7,654 nucleotides of DNA, taken from assembly GCA_016784425.1 (NCBI GenBank), contig JADHUQ010000112.1:1-7654 (forward strand), read 5' to 3'. Positions within the stretch are counted from its first letter, which is position 1. Each line of letters begins with the position of its first letter. This DNA is from Candidatus Delongbacteria bacterium (lineage in GTDB: Bacteria; CAIWAD01; BS150m-G50). Both the position numbers and the translations under genes were made by a program. Below the pieces are notes generated by a model. It was not told the origin of the DNA and did not search any database. It saw only the letters and a program-made list of their open reading frames with translations. Below, piece after piece: positions 1-5,956 of this stretch.

Positions 1-66
1 TTGCTGCGCCAGTTTAACAAACCTCCACAGCTCGAAGATTCAAATGAGCAGATGTTACCTTTTTGA
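1..66 (+). CDS. Possible 3' end of an upstream gene (partial)
   Basis: Frame 1 is open from the left edge to a TGA at 64-66 and would end ...NEQMLPF after about 21 residues. The tail is polar, as many C-termini are, and it stops one base before the conserved repeat at 67. A second frame is also open across the stretch, to a TGA at 98-100, so the choice is a judgement from position and composition only. No family can be recognised from so few residues. Confidence 0.3.
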   Translation: MLRQFNKPPQLEDSNEQMLPF

Positions 67-170
67 TTATAACGCGGCTTTGGTTCATTGACTAGGCAAC
101 GCTTTAGCATAAATTATACTCAACCGGCCGGTATTATTAATGTATACTCCAGTAGTACAATACGTTACGG
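67..170 (+). repeat. Copy A of a ~104-base inverted repeat; likely promoter/regulatory region of the 281-3265 operon
   Basis: This stretch aligns to the reverse complement of 3303-3430. Positions 67-81 match 3430-3416 at 13 of 15 bases. Positions 82-170 match 3391-3303 without gaps at 66 of 89 bases, and 19 of the 23 differences are transitions. The best conserved block is AATTATACTC (112-121), identical in both copies, which contains a -10-like TATACT (115-120). Similarity stops sharply after 170. It ends about 110 bases before the first gene of the operon and points toward it, as a promoter would. TTGACT (88-93) lies 21 bases before TATACT, too far for a normal sigma-70 promoter and not conserved in copy B, so an activator-dependent promoter is more likely if this is one. 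Confidence 0.7.
112..121 (+). promoter_or_regulatory. Conserved -10-like box (AATTATACTC)
   Basis: This is the only run of ten bases fully identical between repeat copies A and B. It includes TATACT, one base away from the TATAAT consensus. No convincing -35 hexamer stands 16-18 bases upstream; the conserved GG(C/T)AACGC block at 95-102 occupies that zone instead and could be an activator site. The promoter role is inferred. Confidence 0.35.
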
Positions 171-198
171 TTAAACTGATAGAATGCCAAGGGTAATT

Positions 199-288
199 AT
201 GGGACTGAACCATGCTTGCGGCGCTGGTGTAAGCCGTGGTATAGTTTCAAACTGTATGACTCCAACAAAAAAAGTGCATTATGAATAG
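199..288 (+). CDS. Possible 29-residue leader ORF
   Basis: An ATG at 199 follows an AAGGG Shine-Dalgarno-like site (189-193) at a 5-base spacing, the best ribosome binding site in the leader. The frame runs 29 codons to a TAG at 286-288 and ends in TPTKKVHYE. It overlaps the ATG at 281 of the next gene by 8 bases in a different frame, which would allow translational coupling. The peptide has no recognisable domain or membrane segment, and such a short ORF can arise by chance. Real translation is plausible but unproven. Confidence 0.25.
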   Translation: MGLNHACGAGVSRGIVSNCMTPTKKVHYE

Positions 289-1435
289 GAAAATCATGCC
301 TACTAACACAAATTTTGCAGGCCTTACAGTTAGGTCTACCATTTTGTCGCCTCTGCTTCTGGTAGGGCTGGTCGTAGCTGTGGGATTGTTGAGCGATCAG
401 GAACCTGCTGCTGTCACTGAATCTACTTTTGACAATGTCTGGATGTTCGCTCCAATCCCTGATGAATATCTGACAGCTACCGCTTCACATTGGTCCACCG
501 AAGTCGGTTTATCCGGCTTTATTCACAGCGGTGTTCTCGAGTGGTACTCCCCCGACAGTGAAATCAATGCACGGTTCAAGGCTATTCAGCAAATGAACAG
601 GACCTGCGATCTGGCCGGTATGAGCGGTAGTTTTCTTAAGATTGCCCTCGGATATAAAAAATTCCCGGCCTGGCAGGACTCTGTCGGTATAGCTGAAGTA
701 CTTCATACTTTTGAGCAAGTATTTGATTTTGGCCGGGAAGCAAGCTACAGAGGTATTGCACTGGACATAGAGGCTCATGGCAATACTTTCTGGACTGAGG
801 AGGTGGATCGGATAGCCATGATGAGTTTCGCAGCAGCGTTGGGAAAACTGAAGCGTGAGCGTTTCCCTGATGGGTTATTGATGATACTCCCTGAGAATAT
901 GCTCTTTAAGGAGGCTCGCTATCTACAAGCAGGTGATTTTGTTGCGACCTTCTTTCAGGCTGTTGGTGATCCGCTTTTTTATCTTGGTACGGAAACTACA
1001 TATCGCTCATATAAGCCGGTTGATCTCGAAAAGAGATTGATGTCGCTACAAGAAAAACTGGACGTTTGGTTAACAGGGCTGGTTCCTGAGATAAAGGTTC
1101 AACTTGCACCGGGTTTCTGGCCACTTGGTTATTACAAAACTACCAAAGATCCGATCACAGGCAAGCGATCCTATACTGATTCACAGGGCAGGGAAGTACC
1201 GGATACCTGGCGTGACAAGTCACCTAACTATTCTGCGTTGGAGTTTCAGGAGCAGCTTTCAACCGCTGCACGCCTGAATTTTCGTTCTATCTGGATCTAC
1301 TCACATGGAGCAGCCTGGTGGTCATTACCGGACAACGACTATAAGTATGTTTTGAATCGGAATAACCAGCTACTGCCAGTCTGCACTGAAATTGAGGAAT
1401 ATGAATCAGTCATCCGGAACTTCCAAGTCAGGTAA
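281..1435 (+). CDS. Membrane-anchored TIM-barrel glycoside-hydrolase-like protein
   Basis: A 384-residue protein with one N-terminal hydrophobic segment (about residues 20-37) after a basic start, and no clear signal-peptidase or lipobox site. This suggests a signal anchor that leaves the body in the periplasm. The rest looks like a (beta/alpha)8 barrel. The strand-like segment RGIALDIEAHG (157-167) carries D162 and E164, an arrangement typical of catalytic acids in many glycoside hydrolases. KVQLAPGFWPLGYY (272-285) and FRSIWIYSHGAAWW (334-347) resemble late barrel strands with aromatic sugar-binding residues. I cannot assign a GH family, so hydrolase activity is inference. Its place directly before a flippase suggests work on the exported glycan. 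The ATG at 281 has no good ribosome binding site; the in-frame ATG at 296 has AGGA (287-290) five bases upstream and may be the true start (379 residues). The 3' end overlaps the flippase gene by 35 bases. Confidence 0.85.
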   Translation: MNRKIMPTNTNFAGLTVRSTILSPLLLVGLVVAVGLLSDQEPAAVTESTFDNVWMFAPIPDEYLTATASHWSTEVGLSGFIHSGVLEWYSPDSEINARFKAIQQMNRTCDLAGMSGSFLKIALGYKKFPAWQDSVGIAEVLHTFEQVFDFGREASYRGIALDIEAHGNTFWTEEVDRIAMMSFAAALGKLKRERFPDGLLMILPENMLFKEARYLQAGDFVATFFQAVGDPLFYLGTETTYRSYKPVDLEKRLMSLQEKLDVWLTGLVPEIKVQLAPGFWPLGYYKTTKDPITGKRSYTDSQGREVPDTWRDKSPNYSALEFQEQLSTAARLNFRSIWIYSHGAAWWSLPDNDYKYVLNRNNQLLPVCTEIEEYESVIRNFQVR

Positions 1436-2678
1436 TCACTGGCTATTGCGTAAAATTGGCCTGGTCTCGCTGGTAATGTTCTCCGCGGCAGCGAGTCAGA
1501 TGCTGGCCAACCTGATTCTGGGACGCACTCTTTCAAAGGAAGATTACGGCGTTTTCTCGCTGATTAGAAAACTGATCATGTTTGGAAATTTCTTTGTATT
1601 ACTCAGTCTTGATGCCGGTCTGATAAGACAAGTTCCACCGAAGGTGCTTGTACAGGCAAACTGGCACCGGTATTTGCGACGAGGCATGGTAGTTGTGATC
1701 TTAATGACAGTCTTGCCGGTTGCCGTCACCTGGTTGATCTACAATATCCAGCTGGAATATCTGATAATTCTATTCCTGATAATCTGTATCTCCGGTTTCC
1801 TGCTCCTCAGCAATGCGATTTTGCGCATTTACCAGCAATTTATGCGAGCACAGCTGCTTGTCTCCGGTTTTCGTCTGATCTTTCTGCTGATTATGATACT
1901 GCTTTGGATCAGAAGTGCTGTGACACTCGATTCCTCTTTAGTATTGTTGTTGGTAGCTTATGGTTTAATTCTCTTCATAGCTTTTATATTTCTAAAACCG
2001 TTACCTGCCGGAACTAATCCGATACCCTTCAGAAACACTCTTCACAACAGTTCTGAATACTATTTGCTGACGTTGGCAACAATCACATTTGTGGTAATAG
2101 ATACTTTCTTTGTAGCCAAAATGGCTGGATTTCGGCAGGCGGGTATATACTCAGCAGTATCATTATTGCCGGTAACAGTTTTCAATCTTGCTGGAAGCTC
2201 TGTGGGGCAGGTGTTAATGCCATTATTGGCTGCTGGCAGGAGCATTCCCTGGCGTAAAATAGTACTCATCTGGGTGGGAATGGCTGTCCCACTGACGCTC
2301 TTTTTTTTAATGTTGACAAATCCTCTTAACCACTTCTTCTTTGCTGGAAAGTATGACGGATACCCGACTCTCGTATGTATCTTTGTGTTGATAGGGTTGT
2401 TTCAACTGACCGGAATCTATATATATGCAATTCTGGGGGGAATTGGCACCCGTCGCTATCTTCGATATTATCTTATAAGCAGCACTGTAATTCAGCTGGT
2501 ACACCTGTTGGCGATGTTCTTGGTTATCCGATGGGACCACGGTATTCAAGGTGTTGCAGCAGTAACAGCGATTTTCTGGTTGCTGCGTGATCTTATCGGT
2601 ATTGGTTTCATTGTTTTGCAGAATTCGACAAAACGTCACCAGGCCTTAGAGTTTAAAGAAACCGGATTGGAATTGTGA
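1401..2678 (+). CDS. Wzx-type polysaccharide (lipid-linked oligosaccharide) flippase
   Basis: A 425-residue, very hydrophobic protein with about 12 or more predicted membrane segments. The N-terminal pattern LGRTLSKEDYGVFSLIR (40-56) and the middle pattern DTFFVAKMAGFRQAGIYSA (234-252) are characteristic of the polysaccharide-synthesis branch of the MOP/MATE flippase superfamily. Length and topology fit that family. Proteins of this kind move undecaprenyl-diphosphate-linked oligosaccharides across the cytoplasmic membrane. I chose the ATG at 1401, with GAGG at 1394-1397; a TTG at 1392 would add three residues (MRN) but would contain the ribosome binding site. Either start overlaps the upstream gene, by 35 or 44 bases, in another frame, so translation is probably coupled. 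The stop TGA overlaps the GTG start of the next gene. The substrate cannot be read from sequence, and a symbol such as wzx would be by role only. Confidence 0.92.
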   Translation: MNQSSGTSKSGNHWLLRKIGLVSLVMFSAAASQMLANLILGRTLSKEDYGVFSLIRKLIMFGNFFVLLSLDAGLIRQVPPKVLVQANWHRYLRRGMVVVILMTVLPVAVTWLIYNIQLEYLIILFLIICISGFLLLSNAILRIYQQFMRAQLLVSGFRLIFLLIMILLWIRSAVTLDSSLVLLLVAYGLILFIAFIFLKPLPAGTNPIPFRNTLHNSSEYYLLTLATITFVVIDTFFVAKMAGFRQAGIYSAVSLLPVTVFNLAGSSVGQVLMPLLAAGRSIPWRKIVLIWVGMAVPLTLFFLMLTNPLNHFFFAGKYDGYPTLVCIFVLIGLFQLTGIYIYAILGGIGTRRYLRYYLISSTVIQLVHLLAMFLVIRWDHGIQGVAAVTAIFWLLRDLIGIGFIVLQNSTKRHQALEFKETGLEL

Positions 2679-3265
2679 GAAAATCAACAGAGTTTTTCTT
2701 TGGCGCTACCAGTCAATTGTTGCGCGGGTTTCTAAGTATCACCCCTGTACCTCTGATTCGGCTCTTGGGCCGGTTATTCAGATATAATGAAACATTGTTG
2801 GGTTTTGGCATCAGATATTCGGTCTACCGCCAGCTCTGTTCCAGTTGGGGTGACAAAGTGATAGTCTTTCCGGCAGCCCACATCTTCAAGCCGGAGAATT
2901 TGAAGGTTGGAACCGCTGTCTCAATTCATCAGCTCTGCTACATTGATGCTTCCGGGGGAATCGAAATTGGTGATAATGTCATGATAAGCCACGGTGTGAC
3001 TATCATGTCCTCTTCCCACGGTCACGAGCAACCCGATATCCCAATGAAGTCCCAGACCATACATGTTCTTCGCGTCACTATTGGAGACGATGTGTGGCTT
3101 GGTGCAAAATCAACAATATTATATGGTGTCAATATCGGTCGGGGGGCAATCGTTGCGGCGGGAGCGGTTGTTAATCGGGATGTTCCTCCGATGACGATTG
3201 TAGGAGGTGTGCCCGCTCACATTATCGGGACCAGGGAATCGAGTCACCCAGATAGATCCCTATAA
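2675..3265 (+). CDS. Hexapeptide-repeat acyltransferase (probable sugar O-acetyltransferase)
   Basis: A 196-residue protein whose C-terminal half (about residues 75-187) is a left-handed beta-helix of imperfect hexapeptide repeats, for example IEIGDNVMISHGVTI (96-110), VTIGDDVWLGAKSTIL (134-149) and VNIGRGAIVAAGAVV (152-166). It closes with VPPMTIVGGVPAHIIGTR (170-187), the usual end of the NodL/LacA/WcaF-like acetyltransferases. H115 in SSSHGHE sits where the catalytic histidine of this family lies. The first 70 residues are mostly helical and basic or hydrophobic and may contact the membrane. Members acetylate (less often otherwise acylate) sugar hydroxyls from acyl-CoA, so it probably decorates the glycan repeat unit. 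The GTG start lies in a 4-base GTGA overlap with the flippase stop, showing translational coupling. Only a weak GGATTGG precedes it. Confidence 0.92.
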   Translation: MRKSTEFFFGATSQLLRGFLSITPVPLIRLLGRLFRYNETLLGFGIRYSVYRQLCSSWGDKVIVFPAAHIFKPENLKVGTAVSIHQLCYIDASGGIEIGDNVMISHGVTIMSSSHGHEQPDIPMKSQTIHVLRVTIGDDVWLGAKSTILYGVNIGRGAIVAAGAVVNRDVPPMTIVGGVPAHIIGTRESSHPDRSL

Positions 3266-3302
3266 AGCCGGGACCTGAAACTGGAATTCTGCGCTTCTGC
3301 TT

Positions 3303-3430
3303 CTATAACATATCGCATCACTAGAATTTACACTAATGATACTGTCCGGTAGAGTATAATTAATGCTGAGGCGTTACCCAGTTAGCGAACCTGAAGCGTT
3401 GCACGGCAACGAACCAAAGCCACGCTATAA
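3303..3430 (-). repeat. Copy B of the inverted repeat, with an extra 24-base unit
   Basis: Read on the minus strand, this matches copy A (67-170) with 79 of 104 positions identical plus one insertion of 24 bases (3392-3415). The inserted unit is a diverged tandem copy of the adjoining GGTTC...CTCA segment, so copy B has two tandem units where copy A has one. It fills most of the 190-base gap between two converging genes, downstream of the acyltransferase (ends 3265) and of the epimerase (ends 3456). There it cannot be the 5' promoter of either. Its outer end toward 3431-3455 shows no similarity to the sequence left of 67. Confidence 0.7.
3397..3411. promoter_or_regulatory. Perfect 6-3-6 palindrome inside repeat copy B
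   Basis: CGTTGC, a 3-base spacer ACG, then GCAACG form a perfect dyad. The matching zones in copy A (87-102) and in the second unit of copy B (3371-3386) keep degenerate versions with the AACGC half-site on one side. That fits a protein-binding operator. A short hairpin in RNA is possible too, but no T-run follows, so a terminator is unlikely. Confidence 0.35.
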
Positions 3431-3455
3431 ACCTGTGGGGGCTGTGTAGAATCGA

Positions 3456-4421
3456 TCACAACTGTCGCCGGTACCAGTCAACCATCCGGTGTAGACCCTC
3501 CCTGTTTGTAACCTCTGCTCTGTAACCCAATTCACCCAGCCTATCGGATTGAAACAAAGTCTGTGTGTTCAGCTTGCGGATACGAGTGGCAGTGATGGGA
3601 AGATCAATTTTGAATAAACTGCCCGCAAGGTCCAGAACTGCCGCCAACGGCAGTGCCAGCTGGAGGGGAATCTGCAATTGTGGAGGTGGGATCTCCAGGC
3701 GGTCAGCAATATGGCGTACGATATCGATGGTTGGCATTTGCGGCTCATCGACATAGATAGTTCTGAATAAACCGGATTGCGGTTGTTCGATCAGGAACAG
3801 AGTTGCTGCAACCAGGTTCTCGACATATGAAATCGACTTGATATTCCGCAGAGCTCCAACTCTCAGAAACCGTCTCCGGTATACCGTGTCGATCAGGCGG
3901 TACATGTTGGCGACGTTGTACGGACCGTAAACTACTGTGGGCCTGATGATAGTCGCGGAACGGTCGTCAGCTTCCTCCTGCCACTTAACGACTTCTCCCT
4001 CGGCGGCGAGCTTGGATTCTCCATAATCGTTGGCAGGTATTGAGGGGGAGTCGTCGGAAACAGGCAGTTCAGAGGGGCTGTAAACCGCTACCGAGCTGTA
4101 GAACAGAAACCGCTTCACACCTAGTTCAGTTGCACACTCCAGCAGGGTGCGGGTACCCAGCTGGTTGACTTCGAAGTACAACTCTCTTGAAATACCGAAG
4201 TCCTTATGCTCCGCGGCCAGGTTTATTACCAGATCAGTTCCCGCCATTGCTTTCAGGACAACCTCGCGATCGAGTATGTTACCGGTAATACAGCGGCAGA
4301 TTTTTGCCTGTGGATTTTGCAGGTTCTTGTCCAGACCGATCACATCATATCCACCGGCGATCAGCAACCTGGTCAGGTACCCACCGATGAAACCGGCATT
4401 ACCTGTAATGAGAATCTTCAT
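3456..4421 (-). CDS. NAD-dependent epimerase/dehydratase (extended SDR, nucleotide-sugar type)
   Basis: A 321-residue Rossmann-fold protein. The N-terminus MKILITGNAGFIGGYL carries the GxxGxxG dinucleotide-binding motif (G7, G10, G13), followed by D31 at the end of the second strand, typical of NAD preference. D49 and NLAAE (67-71) are further family signatures. The catalytic set is a serine in FYSSVAVYS (S109/S110) and YGESK (Y133, K137). RPTVVYGPYN (160-169) is the usual substrate-side loop. Length fits UDP-glucose 4-epimerase-like and related dehydratase/reductase enzymes, but the exact sugar cannot be told from sequence. It probably supplies an activated sugar to the glycan. It is second in a leftward pair behind the GT4 gene, 36 bases apart, with its own strong ribosome binding site. 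Its 3' end faces repeat copy B. Confidence 0.93.
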   Translation of the reverse strand: MKILITGNAGFIGGYLTRLLIAGGYDVIGLDKNLQNPQAKICRCITGNILDREVVLKAMAGTDLVINLAAEHKDFGISRELYFEVNQLGTRTLLECATELGVKRFLFYSSVAVYSPSELPVSDDSPSIPANDYGESKLAAEGEVVKWQEEADDRSATIIRPTVVYGPYNVANMYRLIDTVYRRRFLRVGALRNIKSISYVENLVAATLFLIEQPQSGLFRTIYVDEPQMPTIDIVRHIADRLEIPPPQLQIPLQLALPLAAVLDLAGSLFKIDLPITATRIRKLNTQTLFQSDRLGELGYRAEVTNREGLHRMVDWYRRQL

Positions 4422-4427
4422 TTATAA

Positions 4428-4434
4428 CTCCTGC
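4428..4434 (-). promoter_or_regulatory. Ribosome binding site of the epimerase/dehydratase gene
   Basis: On the minus strand GCAGGAG stands six bases before the ATG at 4421. It fixes that start and indicates independent translation even though the gene is likely co-transcribed with the GT4 gene. Confidence 0.75.
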
Positions 4435-4457
4435 ATCAGCGAGAGTGGAAGCTGTTG

Positions 4458-5579
4458 TCACCCGCTGTTTTGAAAAAAAGAAGCGGTAACCTCACCGTAG
4501 CCGGTAAGTATCTGCTCAATTGAGAAGTCAGCAGTCGCTATTCTCCTGCTCGCCTGCCCCATCGTCTGACACCGCTCAGGATCTTCAATAAGTTCCTGCA
4601 GTGCCTTTGCGAGGCTCTCGGGGTCTTTCATCGGAACCAGCAGTCCGTTAACACCATCCTGGACTATACTCCGGTTGCCCGGGATGTCTGTAGCCACGAG
4701 TGGCAATCCAGCAGCGGCAGCCTCGATAAGTACTTTGGAAAGCCCTTCCCGATAAGATGGCAGGCAGACAATATGTGCCTCACTGAAAAGCGCCCGCATA
4801 TCCTGACAGAAACCGCGCCACTCCACACTGCCCGATCGATGCCATTCAGTAAGCTGTTGTTCGCTGATGCTGGCTGGATTTCCCGGATCATTATCGCCCG
4901 CCAGTACGAAATCCGCTTCTACCCCGGCGGCTTTCAGTGAACGGCTGGCTTCAACAAACTCCCTCACCCCTTTTACCCAGAGCATCCTGGTTGGCAGCAG
5001 TACGAGCGGTCTTTCCGGTTTAGTCCCGCTGGGTGTGAAGTAGTTCAGGTCAACACCCGATCCCTGCACCATGTAGCAGTTCTGTTCCTTTACCAGCCCA
5101 TGTGTCAAAAACACCTGCCGGTCGTCGCTGTTCTGAAATACGACTTTTGTACCCTTCAGGGCGAAGCGATAAACCCTGAGTGCAAAGGAGCGGATAAAAC
5201 CTGTATATGCATCTTCAGCGATAAAAAGATGCCCGAGACCAGTAACAGAATTTATGACTCTTCGTAAACCGGTAAATCTCGCGGCGAGTGATCCATAGAG
5301 AGCGCACTTGACTGTAAAATGCAAAGCCAGATCGGGTCGTTGATCACGATAAACCCGGATGACTCTCAGCAGTGTGGCCAACTCAGTGAAGGGGTTCATA
5401 CTCCTGCGATTGAGGGGAAACTCAATCCAGGTGAAACCATCCGGTGAGAAATGGTGATGATACTCACCAGGGGGTGACATCAGGATGACATCGTGACCAT
5501 CCTGCAGATAGAGTTTCGCCAGAGGATAACGAAAGTTATAGAGATACCAATCGGTATTGGCGAAAATGAGGATTTTCAA
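4458..5579 (-). CDS. Family 4 glycosyltransferase (GT-B fold)
   Basis: A 373-residue protein with a GT-B layout. The N-terminal acceptor domain starts MKILIFANTDWYLYNFRYPLA and includes SVTGLGHLF (111-119). The C-terminal Glycos_transf_1 domain runs from LLPTRMLWVKGVREFVEA (194-211) through FVLAGDND (224-231) to the retaining GT4 signature EGLSKVLIE (E278 and E286, the EX7E motif), then GLPLVATDIPGNRSIV (291-306). It resembles enzymes that add a second or later sugar to undecaprenyl-diphosphate glycans, such as PglA/CapM-like transferases; donor and acceptor cannot be set from sequence. The start is a TTG at 5579. It begins the conserved first beta strand directly, and no ATG gives a better N-terminus. 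The upstream AGGG is about 9-10 bases away, so initiation may be weak. It leads a leftward pair with the epimerase gene. Confidence 0.93.
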   Translation of the reverse strand: MKILIFANTDWYLYNFRYPLAKLYLQDGHDVILMSPPGEYHHHFSPDGFTWIEFPLNRRSMNPFTELATLLRVIRVYRDQRPDLALHFTVKCALYGSLAARFTGLRRVINSVTGLGHLFIAEDAYTGFIRSFALRVYRFALKGTKVVFQNSDDRQVFLTHGLVKEQNCYMVQGSGVDLNYFTPSGTKPERPLVLLPTRMLWVKGVREFVEASRSLKAAGVEADFVLAGDNDPGNPASISEQQLTEWHRSGSVEWRGFCQDMRALFSEAHIVCLPSYREGLSKVLIEAAAAGLPLVATDIPGNRSIVQDGVNGLLVPMKDPESLAKALQELIEDPERCQTMGQASRRIATADFSIEQILTGYGEVTASFFQNSG

Positions 5580-5956
5580 AGGTGATATCCCTGCACCTGT
5601 TTTTCAGTTCGTGTACCGGTCAGTACTCGATAAACCGGTAAGAGCTACTGTAAGAGTGTGTTTTCATTCCTTATACGCATCCAATCTACCTTGATGATGA
5701 TAACTCTGCAATCTATTTGTAGCTGCCGAAACCATCGTAGCAGTTCCAACTTGATACAAAACAGCAAAGGCCGATCGCGTACCATTTACAAGGCGAGGTG
5801 GTTTCGGGTAGCTGGCTTTCCAGGAATATGCACAACCGGCAGCCCTCGAACCGATTAGCTTGCGGGGTAATAATAGTCAGGATAAATTGAACCGTTGCAA
5901 CAGTCGGTAGTTGTTGAATCGTTCAGGGACACAAACTGTAAACCGCATCACCACCC
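5580..5956. other. Divergent intergenic region (377 bases), probably holding both promoters
   Basis: It separates the leftward GT4 gene from the rightward sugar transferase gene, so promoters for both directions are expected. I found no clear sigma-70 pair, no JUMPstart/ops element and no copy of the repeat seen at 67 and 3303. It holds an imperfect long-range inverted repeat (5721-5813), two ACCGGT hexamers (5615-5620 and 5634-5639) upstream of the GT4 start, and a GTTGCAAC palindrome (5894-5901) upstream of the sugar transferase. The one ORF of over 60 codons there (5658-5858) has no protein-like character. Confidence 0.6.
5721..5813. repeat. Imperfect inverted repeat, 14-15 base arms, 64-base loop
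   Basis: AGCTGCCGAAACCA (5721-5734) is the near-exact reverse complement of TGGTTTCGGGTAGCT (5799-5813), with one extra base and one substitution near the GG/CC step. The arms could form a stem enclosing 64 bases in RNA, or mark paired protein sites. It lies in the long divergent gap, so a leader RNA structure or a small RNA is possible. Nothing identifies a known family. Confidence 0.35.

Noticed and set aside
88..120. TTGACT and TATACT as a standard sigma-70 promoter in repeat copy A
   Set aside because: The spacing is 21 bases, and TTGACT is not kept in copy B, where the matching bases read CTAACT. Only the -10-like block is retained as a possible promoter part.
67..170. Complete MITE with its own terminal inverted repeats
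   Set aside because: The ends of each copy show only short weak complementarity (around TAACG), and I see no clear target-site duplication.
2307..2639. 110-codon leftward ORF within the flippase gene
   Set aside because: It is antisense to a well-supported membrane protein gene and shows no domain-like character.
3397..3411. Rho-independent terminator between the converging genes
   Set aside because: The perfect 6-base stem has no T-run on either side, and it belongs to the repeat's tandem unit.
67..3430. Invertible, phase-variable segment through recombination between the inverted repeats
   Set aside because: About 76% identity with no exact match longer than ten bases in the core is poor for homologous recombination. 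No site-specific recombinase gene is in the window.
4147..4473. 108-codon rightward ORF antisense to the epimerase gene
   Set aside because: It covers the conserved Rossmann region of the leftward gene and its translation has no recognisable features.
5580..5956. JUMPstart/ops element controlling the cluster through RfaH
   Set aside because: I searched by eye for GGCGGTAGC and its complement in the non-coding gaps and did not find it.
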